Of a stretch of DNA of 64,000 nucleotides, positions 7,892 to 17,230 are shown one piece after another. Source of the stretch: Bog-473 sp963704355 (GTDB lineage Bacteria > Actinomycetota > Acidimicrobiia > Acidimicrobiales > RAAP-2); assembly GCA_963704355.1 (NCBI GenBank), contig OY969891.1, positions 806,001 through 870,000 of the forward strand, read 5' to 3'. The position numbers and the translations under genes are program-made. Position 1 is the first letter of the stretch. The number at the start of each line of letters is the position of its first letter. The notes beneath the pieces were generated by a model, which was given only the letters and a program-made list of their open reading frames with translations, was not told the DNA's origin and searched no databases.

Positions 7892-8848
7892 TCACAGGCG
7901 AGACGACGTCGACTCTTCACCGAATGCCAACGCGATGGCATTGGAAGCGATGCCCTCGTACAGCTGACGGAGCTCGTCAATGGCGCCGGCAGCGTCGCCG
8001 AGCGGTGATGGGTCGAGCTGGCGAAGGATCAGGTCGGCTGAGACGGCCAAACGTGGTCGGACCTCGATGGTCGACACGTCGTCCGGGCCACCCCAAAATG
8101 ACACCGCTAGTGCTGACCGAATTGTGTTCCTTCGTTCCTCGTCGAACGTGGGCCATCCAAACTTGCCGGCTTCGGCAACGTCGCTCGATTCTTGCGACCT
8201 GGACTGAGCCGCGCCGGGACGGCGCCGCCGCGCCCTCAGGTCGGCGAGCAACCTCTCCTTGTCTCGGCCGCGCCAGGCAAAGATGAAGAAAGGGTCGTCA
8301 TCGAACGCTTCTGCCATCAAGTAGAAGACCGCGGCTACGTGCTTGCACGGGTTCTCCCAATCGGGGCACGAACACGCGGAGACGAGGTCGTCGCCCGAGG
8401 AGGGGAACAGGGTGGTCGAAGATTCGACGAAGGCCTCTTCGATCTCCTCGGGCATCTCTCCGGACAAGAGTTTGGCCAAGAAGACAGCCCGCGACGCCAT
8501 GACGTCCTCGATGCCGCCCCACTCCGAATCGGTCAAGACCTCGGTCTCGATGAACACTCGGTACGGCTTGGACCGTGAGCCTTGAACCGACGCCTGGACC
8601 TGACCAGGGACGATCTCGAGAGTCAGAACCTGACCGGCGCGGGCATACCGCTTGCCCCTTTGAAGTCGGCTCCCGATGCCAAATGACTCCAGCACGGCGA
8701 TGAACCGCCGAGACCACCAGGTGTCACCGATGTGTCCGCGCTTGCTGCGGGCCGCGACGCCACCCTCGACCCTGATCGGCTTCGAGGCTGGTGGCCACCA
8801 GCCATCGGGAGGCCGACCGGATCGGCCCGATGGACGACGTGTCGGCAT
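7892..8848 (-). CDS. SWIM zinc-finger protein partner of the SNF2 helicase
   Basis: A 318-residue protein with a SWIM zinc finger CSCPDWENPCKHVAA (CxC...CxH) near residues 160-175. The N-terminal region (WWSRRFIAVLE, GSRLQRGKRYARAGQV) is typical of the actinobacterial SWIM proteins encoded with SNF2 helicases. Its ATG overlaps the helicase stop (ATGA), so the two are coupled, helicase first. The likely role is DNA binding or substrate targeting for the helicase in DNA repair or chromatin-like remodelling. The Arg-rich segment near residues 208-214 may bind nucleic acid. Confidence 0.85.
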   Translation of the reverse strand: MPTRRPSGRSGRPPDGWWPPASKPIRVEGGVAARSKRGHIGDTWWSRRFIAVLESFGIGSRLQRGKRYARAGQVLTLEIVPGQVQASVQGSRSKPYRVFIETEVLTDSEWGGIEDVMASRAVFLAKLLSGEMPEEIEEAFVESSTTLFPSSGDDLVSACSCPDWENPCKHVAAVFYLMAEAFDDDPFFIFAWRGRDKERLLADLRARRRRPGAAQSRSQESSDVAEAGKFGWPTFDEERRNTIRSALAVSFWGGPDDVSTIEVRPRLAVSADLILRQLDPSPLGDAAGAIDELRQLYEGIASNAIALAFGEESTSSRL

Positions 8849-11800
8849 CAGTCGTCCTCGACGGCGTCGGTGGACAGTGCAATCACTTCGCGCAGCTGAT
8901 CGGTCGACAGCTCGGTGAGCCAGCCCTCACCGGCTCCAACGATCCGCTCCGCTAACGCTCGCTTCGCCTCGATCATGGCATCAATACGCTCCTCGAGAGT
9001 TCCCCCACATACGAACTTGCGGACTTGGACATTGTGTTTCTGACCGATCCGATAGGCGCGGTCGGTCGCCTGGTCCTCCACGGCTGGGTTCCACCACCGA
9101 TCGAAGTGCACGACCTGGGTCGCCGCCGTGAGGTTGAGGCCGGTTCCACCGGCCTTCAACGAGAGGAGGAACACCGGTGGTCCGTCCGCGTCTTGGAAAC
9201 GCTCGACCATCGAGTCGCGCTTCAGCTTGGTCACTCCGCCGTGCAGCCACAGGACATCGCAGCGCAGTCGATGACGCAGGTGCCGCTCGAGCATGCTGCC
9301 CATCTCCGTGAACTGCGTGAAGACGAGTGATCGGTCTCCCTCGGCCATCGCTTCGCCGAGGACGTCGACCAGGCGCGTCAGCTTGCCCGACCGGCCGGAC
9401 AGGGACGAGCCGTCGGCCAGGAAATGAGCCGGATGGTTACAGACCTGCTTGAGCTTCATCATGGTGGCGAGAACCAGACCACGGCGCTCGATTCCTTCTG
9501 CTTCGTCGATCCGGGCCAGCATGTCGTCGACGACTGCCTGGTAGAGAGTGGCCTGCTCTCGGGTCAGGTTGCAGAACTCCTTCATCTCGAGCTTTTCGGG
9601 AAGGTCGGCGATGATCGTCCGATCGGTCTTGAGGCGGCGGAGCAGGAACGGCCCGGTGATCTGGCGCAGCTTGGTCGCCACCTCATCGTCGCCCTTGCGC
9701 TCGATCGGATCGGCGAAGCGCTCTCGGAAGCTCCGCTCGGACCCGAGGATCCCGGGGTTGAGGAACTCCATGATCGACCAGAGCTCGCTCAGGCGGTTCT
9801 CGACCGGGGTGCCCGTCAGGGCGATCCGCCGATCGGCCGGAATCGACCGGACGCTCTGGGTCGTGCGTGCTGCGCTGTTCTTGATCTGTTGTGCTTCGTC
9901 CAGAACGAAGCGGCGCCAGCGGACGCCGGCCAGCAACTCCACGTCGCGGGTGGCGAGGCCGTAAGTCGACAAGACCAGGTCCATCTTCCCGGCGTGTCGG
10001 GTGAATGCCTTTCCTGCGAGTCGGTCCGGCCCATGGTGGACGTACACCGCCAATTTCGGAGCGAAGCGAGCGGCCTCGCGCTGCCAGTTTCCCACCAACG
10101 ACATCGGACACAGCACCAGCGTCGGGCCCAATCTGGGTCGGCCGGTGCGACGGGCCGTTGCGGTGGTGGAGGCCGGCCGGCGCCGGCTCACCGGTGGGAG
10201 AGGGGCGCGGGCACGCTCATCGACCAGCAAGGCGAGAAGCTGTGCTGTTTTCCCCAAGCCCATGTCATCGGCCAGGCACGCCCCGAGGCCCAGCTCGCCC
10301 AGAAAAGTGAGCCATCCGAGTCCACGTTCTTGATACGGGCGGAGCTCACCGGCGAATCCATCGGGTGTCGGGGTGGGTTCGAGCCTCCGGTCTTCGGCAC
10401 CGGAGAGCAGGTTGCCGAGCCAGCCGTCTGCCGCCACCTCCACGACCGGAAGTTCGTCGGGGCCCGGCTCGAGTCCTAGGGCGGATCGCAGGACCTCTCC
10501 GGCCGACATGACGTCGCCGGTGACTCCGCGCTTCCCGACCGCGGTGATGGCGGCAGAGAGTTCCTCGTGATGCAGCTCCACCCACTGGCCGCGGACACGC
10601 ACGAGCGGCTGCTTCAAACGAGCCAGCTGACGGAGCTCGGTCAGCCCCAGCGTGTCATCGCCCAGCACTGCCTCCCAGCGGATGTCACACAGCCCGTCGA
10701 GACCGATGGCGCCGGTGGAGGTCCCACCCCTCGAACTGGTCCGGGCCTTGAGCCGTACTCCGAGCCTCCTCCTCGACGAACGCCACCATGGGGGCGCGAC
10801 GACCCCGAAACCGGCTTCTTCCAATACGGGCGCGCCATCGCGAAGAAACGACACGATACCCGCAGCGTCCATCGTCGACTCGCAGGGAGTCGCTGAGGCG
10901 AGGGCACGTCCGAGTGCGGGGACAAGACGGGCTGCCTGACCGAGGCCGCGCAGCAGGTGCTCGTCGGGGTGAGTGACATGGCGCGCGATGGCGGTCAGCT
11001 CGGGACCGTCCGACCAGACATCCTCCGCTGAGACCACCAGGCTGGGATCGTCGACCGCCTGGAGAGCGAATTCGATGTGCCAGCTCTGCTCCGAATCATC
11101 CGAGCCGTGCTTGTTCCGCCTTCCAGGTCGTCGGGGGGCGCCGGCCGTGTCGAGCGGTCGATCCTCGCCGTCGTCGGAGGGAGGGACGATCCGAAAGCAC
11201 GTCCGTACCGCTTCGGCATCCGGGCTCCTCGTCGCGTGCCACACAGCAAGCCGGCCGGCCAGTTGCAGACACTCGTCCCCGTCGCCCGCACGCAGGGCAC
11301 CGTCGGATGAGGCGAGAGCGCGCACCCAGGCATCAACCACGTTCGCCCTGGCGCCCCGCCGCCCAGCCGTTGGCGTTGCCGGGGTGACCAGCTCCCGGGC
11401 AAGGGCGTCCGTCACCGTCCACATCAGCGAGCGCAAGACCTCGTCGCTGGGCGCCGACTCCCGTGCACCGAGCTTCTGTTTCGCGTTCGACTGAGGCTCG
11501 CGCACCGCCATGAACGAGGCCGGAAGAGCCCACACCAGCGCCTGGATCCGTCCGCGGTCATGCCCGGCGATGAGCGGGCGCCAGCACGCCCTCCAACGCT
11601 CAGCGACGAACTCGAGGTCGGGCAGTACCCGACCCCGGGCGAGTAGCTCAACCACCATTGCGACGGCTTGGGCAGCGAAGCGGATATCGGGCCCGAGACC
11701 GACGCCCGAGGGGCCCGTGTCGGTGAAGGACTGATCGCCGCCCCGCGCCGACGGCAGCGTCCAAAGGAACTTCGCCGCAGCGGGGGCGTCGAGGACAAAC

Positions 11801-12177
11801 CCCGGGGCGGTCCAGAACAAGAGGTGGTCCTCGGCGCCCGATGACGGGTGGGATCCGGCGAGTGCCTTGGCCGGAGGTTCGTCGTCGAGCGTGTAGCCGA
11901 TCGGACCTCCGCCGGCGTCTGGGAGTTGCAGTGTGAGCTGGACATGTCCCTCTCCGAGCAGGTCCGCCGCCGGCATCCCCGCAATCTCCGCCACGGCCAG
12001 TCGCAGCCCGTCAGGATCGAGCGCGCCGGGGTGGGGCCTTGGCCGACGCGTCGGACGGGCTCGGCCTGCTGGCGTTGTTGGCGGCCATTTACCGTTCTCC
12101 GCCCAAACGGCCAGACGAGCTGAATCTGTCAGCCAGGCGGCGTGCAGGACGATCACTTGCCAATACTGGCGCGGCAC
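8848..12177 (-). CDS. SNF2-family DEAD/DEAH helicase
   Basis: An 1109-residue SF2/SNF2 ATPase. The C-terminal half holds the motor: LRPYQERGLGWL, Walker A DDMGLGKT near residue 637, DEAQ box (VLDEAQQIKN), TGTPVENRLSELWS, and the helicase C-terminal domain with LSLKAGGTGLNLT and DRAYRIGQ. The N-terminal half is the long SNF2-associated region seen in actinobacterial homologues. It probably translocates on double-stranded DNA without strand separation. It is coupled to the SWIM protein and transcribed away from HigBA. The start is an ATG at 12177; residues 1-30 are weakly conserved, so a later start is possible. Confidence 0.93.
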   Translation of the reverse strand: MPRQYWQVIVLHAAWLTDSARLAVWAENGKWPPTTPAGRARPTRRPRPHPGALDPDGLRLAVAEIAGMPAADLLGEGHVQLTLQLPDAGGGPIGYTLDDEPPAKALAGSHPSSGAEDHLLFWTAPGFVLDAPAAAKFLWTLPSARGGDQSFTDTGPSGVGLGPDIRFAAQAVAMVVELLARGRVLPDLEFVAERWRACWRPLIAGHDRGRIQALVWALPASFMAVREPQSNAKQKLGARESAPSDEVLRSLMWTVTDALARELVTPATPTAGRRGARANVVDAWVRALASSDGALRAGDGDECLQLAGRLAVWHATRSPDAEAVRTCFRIVPPSDDGEDRPLDTAGAPRRPGRRNKHGSDDSEQSWHIEFALQAVDDPSLVVSAEDVWSDGPELTAIARHVTHPDEHLLRGLGQAARLVPALGRALASATPCESTMDAAGIVSFLRDGAPVLEEAGFGVVAPPWWRSSRRRLGVRLKARTSSRGGTSTGAIGLDGLCDIRWEAVLGDDTLGLTELRQLARLKQPLVRVRGQWVELHHEELSAAITAVGKRGVTGDVMSAGEVLRSALGLEPGPDELPVVEVAADGWLGNLLSGAEDRRLEPTPTPDGFAGELRPYQERGLGWLTFLGELGLGACLADDMGLGKTAQLLALLVDERARAPLPPVSRRRPASTTATARRTGRPRLGPTLVLCPMSLVGNWQREAARFAPKLAVYVHHGPDRLAGKAFTRHAGKMDLVLSTYGLATRDVELLAGVRWRRFVLDEAQQIKNSAARTTQSVRSIPADRRIALTGTPVENRLSELWSIMEFLNPGILGSERSFRERFADPIERKGDDEVATKLRQITGPFLLRRLKTDRTIIADLPEKLEMKEFCNLTREQATLYQAVVDDMLARIDEAEGIERRGLVLATMMKLKQVCNHPAHFLADGSSLSGRSGKLTRLVDVLGEAMAEGDRSLVFTQFTEMGSMLERHLRHRLRCDVLWLHGGVTKLKRDSMVERFQDADGPPVFLLSLKAGGTGLNLTAATQVVHFDRWWNPAVEDQATDRAYRIGQKHNVQVRKFVCGGTLEERIDAMIEAKRALAERIVGAGEGWLTELSTDQLREVIALSTDAVEDD

Positions 12178-12276
12178 AGTGACCTCGCTCGGTCTCGCGT
12201 CGAAACGGTCCTGACCTGAGGGCGAACTTTCCCCGTGAACGGCGCGGCGACGACCAACGCCTCGTCCAACGTCGAA

Positions 12277-12591
12277 TCAGCTCGCCGCTGCCAGCGGTTC
12301 TATCTCGGCAAGGGTCGAACGGAGCCTGTCCTTTTCGACCTCGATGTCGTAGTGCCCCTGAAGGTTCATCCAGAACCCGTCGCTCATGCCGAAGAACCGC
12401 GAGAGTCGCAGGGCCGTGTCAGCGCTGATCCGACGAGTTCCGTGCACGATCTCGTTGATGCGGCGGGGCGGAACACCGATGGCCTGAGCCAGTCGATACT
12501 GGCTGACCCCGAGCGGGTCCAAGAAGTCTTCCTTGAGCATCGCCCCGGGGTGCACGGGAGCCATCGTCGGTGTCTCGGTCGTTTTCGGCAT
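12277..12591 (-). CDS. higA: HigA family antitoxin
   Basis: A 104-residue HTH antitoxin. PVHPGAMLKEDFLDPLGVSQ opens the HigA/XRE fold, followed by LAQAIGVPPRRINEIVHG (recognition helix) and ADTALRLSRFFG. It neutralises the toxin encoded 8 bp upstream and, with it, autorepresses the operon through the dyad at 12899-12927. The order toxin then antitoxin is normal for higBA. Confidence 0.9.
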   Translation of the reverse strand: MPKTTETPTMAPVHPGAMLKEDFLDPLGVSQYRLAQAIGVPPRRINEIVHGTRRISADTALRLSRFFGMSDGFWMNLQGHYDIEVEKDRLRSTLAEIEPLAAAS

Positions 12592-12599
12592 CTTCCTCC

Positions 12600-12887
12600 T
12601 TAGTGATAGTCGACCAGCTCAACGTCTTTGGGGCCGGTGTCGGCCCATGTGAAGCAGATCCGGTATTGATCGTTGACGCGAATGCTGTACTGCCCGGCCC
12701 GGTCACCCTTGAGCTTTTCGAGCTTGTTGCCCGGCGGAACCGCAAGGTCACCGATCCTCTCGGCAGCATTCAGGTACGCCAGCTTTCGCCAGGCAACCTT
12801 TTGCACATCTGGCCCGAATTTCCGGACCGCCAGTCGGTGCCAGACCCTCGTGGTGTCGCCGTCCTTGAAGGAGGCATCGCTCAGCAC
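12600..12887 (-). CDS. higB: HigB family toxin (RelE/ParE superfamily)
   Basis: A 95-residue mRNA interferase-type toxin. Family features are RKLAYLNAAERIGDL, PPGNKLEKLKGDRAGQYSIR and the closing strand YRICFTWADTGPKDVELVDYH. HigB proteins cut mRNA on the ribosome. The start is a GTG at 12887, directly at the predicted transcription start, so it is likely leaderless. higA follows 8 bp later. Confidence 0.9.
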   Translation of the reverse strand: MLSDASFKDGDTTRVWHRLAVRKFGPDVQKVAWRKLAYLNAAERIGDLAVPPGNKLEKLKGDRAGQYSIRVNDQYRICFTWADTGPKDVELVDYH

Positions 12888-12927
12888 TCACCAATAGTAA
12901 CGGATCACGTTAATAACGTCAACCGTT
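12887..12927 (-). promoter_or_regulatory. higBA promoter and nested dyad operator
   Basis: On the minus strand TTGACG (12922-12917), 17 bp, TACTAT (12899-12894), then 6 nt to the GTG of higB, giving a leaderless start. Two nested inverted repeats share one centre at 12913: ACGTTA-a-TAACGT (12907-12919) and AACGG/CCGTT (12899-12927). They span from -35 to -10, as expected for HigA autoregulation. Confidence 0.75.
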
Positions 12928-13055
12928 ATGCAGGTCGCCGTATGGCCGGTGCCATCTGCCTCTGACTACTGATGAGATCGGCGGAGCCGGGGTCCATCTC
13001 TCGACGCGACTCCCGGACCGGGTGGGGGGCCGGCGAGCCACCTGAAATCGCCGGG

Positions 13056-13101
13056 TGTCTCCAAAAACTATCCACAAGGTCGTTTACAGTTTTGGGGGAC
13101 A
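13056..13101 (+). repeat. Direct repeat copy 2, embedded in a 46-bp imperfect dyad
   Basis: Bases 13056-13089 match 7780-7813 (28/34). Here the left arm TGTCTCCAAAAACT also pairs with AGTTTTGGGGGACA at 13088-13101 (12 of 14 complementary). The first copy lacks this right arm. It may be a transposon end, a recombination site or a small mobile palindrome; the family is not recognised. Confidence 0.5.
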
Positions 13102-13157
13102 TCACACCGAGTCGTGGAACCTTGTGGAACATCGGCCCGCCGTGCCCCGTCGCGTAC

Positions 13158-14594
13158 TCAGATCGGCGCCCCCGGCGCCACCAGCGGCCAAGGCCGCTCG
13201 ACCTCCACCACCCGGGCCAAGTCGAGCAGCAGCGGCTCGGTGTGGCGGCGCCCGATGATCTGCATCGACACGGGCAGGCCGTCGACCAGGCCGGCCGGGA
13301 TCGCCACCGCCGGGTGGCCCGTGGTGTTGGCGGGGATCGTCAGCGCGCCGTTGTTCCCGAGCGCCGCCTCGAAGCCGAGCTCGGTGATCAGGTCCCGGCC
13401 GTCGATCGTCGTGGGCATGGGCCCCTGCGCGCCGAAGGCCACGTCGGGGTTCGTGGCGCAGACGACGAAGTCGACCTGCTCGAAGATGTCCGCCATGGCG
13501 ACGATGACCTGGCGCCGGAACGCCTCGATGTTCTTGGCGGTGTCGACGGTGAAGTGATTGGTCGCGATGTTCGCGGCCAGCATGATCTCGGGGGTGAACT
13601 CGCTCTCGCAGGCGGGGTAGAGGTCGCCGAGCCCGACCAACAGGCTCGCCGTCCCCGCCATCGCCCACTCCAGGCCGCCCCGCGGCAACGAGATCGGCAC
13701 GTCCACCCGCTCCAGTCCGGCGTCCTTGATCAGGAGGTCGGCCGCCTCATCGACCTTCTGGCGTACCGCCGACGCGACCACCGCCGCGCCGAGGTCGATC
13801 GATACGGCCACCCGCCGGCCGCGCACGTCCTGCTGGCCCAGCCCGGCTTCCCAGCCCTCGACCCGGGGCAATGAGAAAGGGTCGTATTCGTCGTAGCCGT
13901 TGCAGACGTCGAACCACCGGGCCGTGTCGCGCACCGACCGCGAGACGCACCCGAGGACCGCGGTCAGCGGCTCGATCTCGGTGTGCGGCCCCTTCGGGAT
14001 GCGCCCGAAGGTCGACTTGAGCCCGAAGAGACCGGTGAAGCCTGCCGGGATTCGGATCGATCCGCCCCCATCGCCGCCCGTGCACAGGGGAAACAGCCCG
14101 CCGGACACCGACGCCGCCGAGCCTCCCGAGGACCCGCCGGGCGTGCGTTCCAAGTCGTAGGGATTCGACGTCGCGCCGTGGAGCCGGGTGTAGGTGCAGT
14201 TGATCCCGCCGAACTCCGAGGCCGTCGTCTGCGCCGCCAGCACGGCACCTGCGGCCTTCAGGCGAGCCGTCATGGTGCCGTCGTAGTCGGAGATCCGGTC
14301 CTTGAAGACCAGCGAGGCCTCGGTCTGGGGCCAGCCCGTCACCGGGTCGAGCTCCTTGACGCCGATCGGCACCCCGCCGAACGGCAAGTTCACATCTGCC
14401 GTCGCGGCCGTCGCCCGTGCGCCCTCCTCGTCGACGAAGCACACCGCGTTCAGCGACGACGATTCGACCGCAGCCAGCGACCCCTCGAGCGCCTCGGTCG
14501 GCGAGATCGTCCCCGACCGGAAGGCATCGACGAGCGCGCAGGCGTCTCCCATCCATGGTTCTCCCGTCACGGGGCGCAGGCTACCGAAACTCAC
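13158..14594 (-). CDS. Amidase (amidase signature family)
   Basis: A 478-residue Ser-cisSer-Lys hydrolase that cleaves amide bonds. The triad is visible: Lys80 in PIGVKEL, cis-Ser155 in TPGGSSGGSAA and nucleophile Ser179 in GGGSIRIPAGF. The Gly/Ser-rich signature between residues 150 and 185 is complete. The frame opens MSFGSLRPVTGEP; MGDACALVDAF at codon 15 is an alternative start. The gene stands alone. The substrate is not predictable from sequence; homologues include general amidases and 6-aminohexanoate-cyclic-dimer hydrolase-like enzymes. Confidence 0.9.
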   Translation of the reverse strand: MSFGSLRPVTGEPWMGDACALVDAFRSGTISPTEALEGSLAAVESSSLNAVCFVDEEGARATAATADVNLPFGGVPIGVKELDPVTGWPQTEASLVFKDRISDYDGTMTARLKAAGAVLAAQTTASEFGGINCTYTRLHGATSNPYDLERTPGGSSGGSAASVSGGLFPLCTGGDGGGSIRIPAGFTGLFGLKSTFGRIPKGPHTEIEPLTAVLGCVSRSVRDTARWFDVCNGYDEYDPFSLPRVEGWEAGLGQQDVRGRRVAVSIDLGAAVVASAVRQKVDEAADLLIKDAGLERVDVPISLPRGGLEWAMAGTASLLVGLGDLYPACESEFTPEIMLAANIATNHFTVDTAKNIEAFRRQVIVAMADIFEQVDFVVCATNPDVAFGAQGPMPTTIDGRDLITELGFEAALGNNGALTIPANTTGHPAVAIPAGLVDGLPVSMQIIGRRHTEPLLLDLARVVEVERPWPLVAPGAPI

Positions 14595-14712
14595 CGCCTG
14601 GCTGCCCGGCCGCCCGGCCGCCCGGCCCGCCTCGGCCGGCCTTCACGACCCTTGATCGGGGCGTCGGGCTGCAAGAATCGGCTCGGCGAAACGAACAAGG
14701 TGGGAGAGCGTC

Positions 14713-16362
14713 ATGGGTCGAAGTACTCGATGGTCCACGATGATCGGTGTCGTCGGCGCACTCGCGCTCGTCCTGGGGTTCGGGACCCCAGCCGCCTTCG
14801 GCGATACGGGCTCTGCCGTCCGCAGCCCGGCCGCCGAGGCGGGTGTCGGTTCGGTCCCCGCCGGTTGTGACCAGCCGCAGCCGCCCGGATACGCGCGCTG
14901 CTTCCTGTCCTCTGAGCCCGCGAACCCGGCCACCGTCCCGCAGGCGCCGAGCGCCCCGCCGCCCCCGACGACCTGCGCCGTCGACGAAGCCGCGGGGTAC
15001 ACCCCATGCAACCTTCAGGGCGCGTACAGCCTGACGACTGCCGCTGCGACCAAGGGATCGACCGTCGCTGTCGTCGATGCCTACGACGATCCGAACGCGG
15101 CGGCCGACCTGGCCACCTACCGCGCCAACTTCGGCCTGCCCACGTGCACGGTCGCCGACAAGTGCTTCAAGAAGCTCAACCAGTTGGGTCAGGCCAGGGC
15201 CTACCCCACGCCGAACGCGAGCTTCGCCCAGGAGACCGCACTCGACATCGAGATGGTCTCGGCCGCCTGCCCGCTGTGCCACATCACGCTCGTCGAGGCG
15301 AACAGCAACGGGTTCAGTGACCTGTTCACCGCCATCGCGGAGGCGGAGAAGCTGCACGCTCGGGTCATCAGCGACAGCTGGGGCAGCGGGGAGTTCAGCG
15401 GCGAGGCCAGTCAGGACCCGACGCTCGATGCGCCGGGTGTCGCCATCACGTTCAGCTCGGGCGACGGTGCGTACGCGGGCGGCGTGCAGTACCCGTCGTC
15501 GTCGAACTACGTGACCTCCGTCGGGGGCACGGAGCTCACCCCCGACACCTCGGTGACCCGGGGCTGGGACGAGACCACCTGGGTCAACACGTCCTCGAAT
15601 CCGCCGACGCAGGGGTCTGGCAGCGGCTGCTCGGCCTCCGAAGGCAAACCGGCCTGGCAGCACGACTCGGGGTGCGCCATGCGCACCGACGCGGACGTGA
15701 GCGCGGTGGCCGCCAACGTGCTGGGGTACGACAGCTATGACGCCGGCGGTTGGTACTACGAGTTCGGCACGAGCGTCGCGTCCCCGCTCGTCGCAGGCGT
15801 CTACGGCCTCGACGAGAACCCGGTCTCCATCGCCGTTCCGGTCTCCACGGCGTACAGCGCCCGGGCCGGCGACTTCTACAAGATCACGACGGGGTCGACG
15901 GGCACCTGCACCCCCACCTACCTCTGCACCGCCGGGCGGGGCTACAACGGACCGACCGGGCTGGGGACGCCCGACGGGATCGGGGCGTTCAAGGTGAGGA
16001 AGGTCGCTGCGCCCACCGTGACCGGCCTGACGATGACCGGCTCCGCCGGCGCACCGGCGATCACCGTCACCGGCACGAACTTCGGGTCCGAGCCGCCTCC
16101 TGGCTCGCCGGAATGGGGCTGCGGGGGCACGTACACGGGCGACGTCTTCGGCGGTGTGGGTCTCAACCTGAGCGACACGACGGCCAGTTGGGGTGCGGGC
16201 AGCGGCGGCGATTGCCTCGGTCTGGTCGTGACCTCGTGGAGCCCGACCCAGGTCGTGCTCTCGTTCGGCAGCTTCTATCCGGGCGTCACGGCGATGCAGG
16301 TGGGAGACGGGTACAGCTTTGAGCTGCAGGATGACACGTTCACCGGCACAGTGGCCGGCTGA
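14713..16362 (+). CDS. Secreted sedolisin-like (S53) serine peptidase with C-terminal Ig-like domain
   Basis: A 549-residue exported protein. Residues 1-30 form a signal peptide (hydrophobic IGVVGALALVLGFG then AAFG). A Pro-rich, Cys-containing linker precedes a sedolisin fold: VAVVDAYDDP, then Glu174 and Asp178 in FAQETALDIE (family E-x3-D pair), SDSWGS, and nucleophile Ser354 in FGTSVASPLVAG. The long activation propeptide of classical kumamolisins is absent. From about residue 435 an IPT/TIG-like beta domain begins (VTGLTMTG...ITVTGTNFG). An RBS-like GGGAGAG lies upstream of the ATG. It probably acts extracellularly at low pH, as S53 enzymes do, but that is inference. Confidence 0.82.
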   Translation: MGRSTRWSTMIGVVGALALVLGFGTPAAFGDTGSAVRSPAAEAGVGSVPAGCDQPQPPGYARCFLSSEPANPATVPQAPSAPPPPTTCAVDEAAGYTPCNLQGAYSLTTAAATKGSTVAVVDAYDDPNAAADLATYRANFGLPTCTVADKCFKKLNQLGQARAYPTPNASFAQETALDIEMVSAACPLCHITLVEANSNGFSDLFTAIAEAEKLHARVISDSWGSGEFSGEASQDPTLDAPGVAITFSSGDGAYAGGVQYPSSSNYVTSVGGTELTPDTSVTRGWDETTWVNTSSNPPTQGSGSGCSASEGKPAWQHDSGCAMRTDADVSAVAANVLGYDSYDAGGWYYEFGTSVASPLVAGVYGLDENPVSIAVPVSTAYSARAGDFYKITTGSTGTCTPTYLCTAGRGYNGPTGLGTPDGIGAFKVRKVAAPTVTGLTMTGSAGAPAITVTGTNFGSEPPPGSPEWGCGGTYTGDVFGGVGLNLSDTTASWGAGSGGDCLGLVVTSWSPTQVVLSFGSFYPGVTAMQVGDGYSFELQDDTFTGTVAG

Positions 16363-16378
16363 CCCGAAGGCTTCCCGC

Positions 16379-17230
16379 CTACTCCGTCGTCCGCTTCTTG
16401 AAGAAGTGCGCCGCCAGCGGCGCGGCCACCGCCAGGATCACCACCGACCAGATGAGCGACGCCTCAATCGGGTGCTGCATCGGCCAGGCCTGAATCCTCC
16501 CTGACGGGTTCGGGTTGTCCCACAGCACGCGGGCCCCGGCGACCACGGCGCTCACCGGGTTCCAGTCGGCGATGGCCTGCATCCAGCCCGGCATGTGCTG
16601 GGTCGGCACCAGGGAGTTGGACACGAACGACAGCGGGAACAGCACGATGAACCCGAACGATGCCGCCGACTCGGGGCTCTTGGCGTTCAACCCGACGATG
16701 GCGGCGATCCAGGTCAGCGAGTAGGCGAACAGGAGCACGAGCGCGAAGCCGCCGACGATCGAGATGTAGTTGGCCCCCGGCCGCCATCCCACGACCAGCG
16801 CGGTCAGACCGACGATCAAGGCGCACAGGCACGACGTGAGCAGGTCGGCCATGGAGCGCCCGACGAGCACAGCCGAACGCCACATGGGCAGGGTGCGGAA
16901 GCGGTCGATCATCCCCTCGTGCAGGTCGGTGCTGAGCCCCACCGCGGTGCCCATGGTCGAGGTCACGAGGTTCAGCGCCAGCAGGCCGGCGATCAGGTAG
17001 TTGACGTAGCTGCCCCCGCCCGGGATCGGGATCGCCCCGCCGAAGATGTACACGAACAGCACGGTGAAGAGGACCGGCTGGATCGTCACGTCGGAGAGCT
17101 GCATCGGCTCCCGCGAAATGTGCACGAGGTTGCGCCGCGTCATCGCCCACACGTCGGAGAGCCGGCCGACCAGCGCGCCGGATGCGGCGGGCCGGCGGAG
17201 GCCGGCGGGGGTCAAGGTCGTCGTGGTCAT
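16379..17230 (-). CDS. ABC-2 type permease, DrrB type (second exporter)
   Basis: A 283-residue membrane subunit with about six hydrophobic helices and the ABC-2 motif region LFPLSFVSNSLVPTQHMPGWM. The N-terminal stretch MTRRNLVHISREPMQL is the usual DrrB cytoplasmic entry. Its ATG overlaps the stop of the ATPase gene (17227-17230), so the two are coupled. The pair is transcribed away from the TetR gene at 18403, which is its likely regulator. Confidence 0.92.
   Translation of the reverse strand: MTTTTLTPAGLRRPAASGALVGRLSDVWAMTRRNLVHISREPMQLSDVTIQPVLFTVLFVYIFGGAIPIPGGGSYVNYLIAGLLALNLVTSTMGTAVGLSTDLHEGMIDRFRTLPMWRSAVLVGRSMADLLTSCLCALIVGLTALVVGWRPGANYISIVGGFALVLLFAYSLTWIAAIVGLNAKSPESAASFGFIVLFPLSFVSNSLVPTQHMPGWMQAIADWNPVSAVVAGARVLWDNPNPSGRIQAWPMQHPIEASLIWSVVILAVAAPLAAHFFKKRTTE

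Noticed and set aside
12926..13132. 68-residue minus-strand frame upstream of higB
   Set aside because: It lies over the higBA operator and the direct repeat, has no domain, and overlaps a likely recombination or regulatory site.
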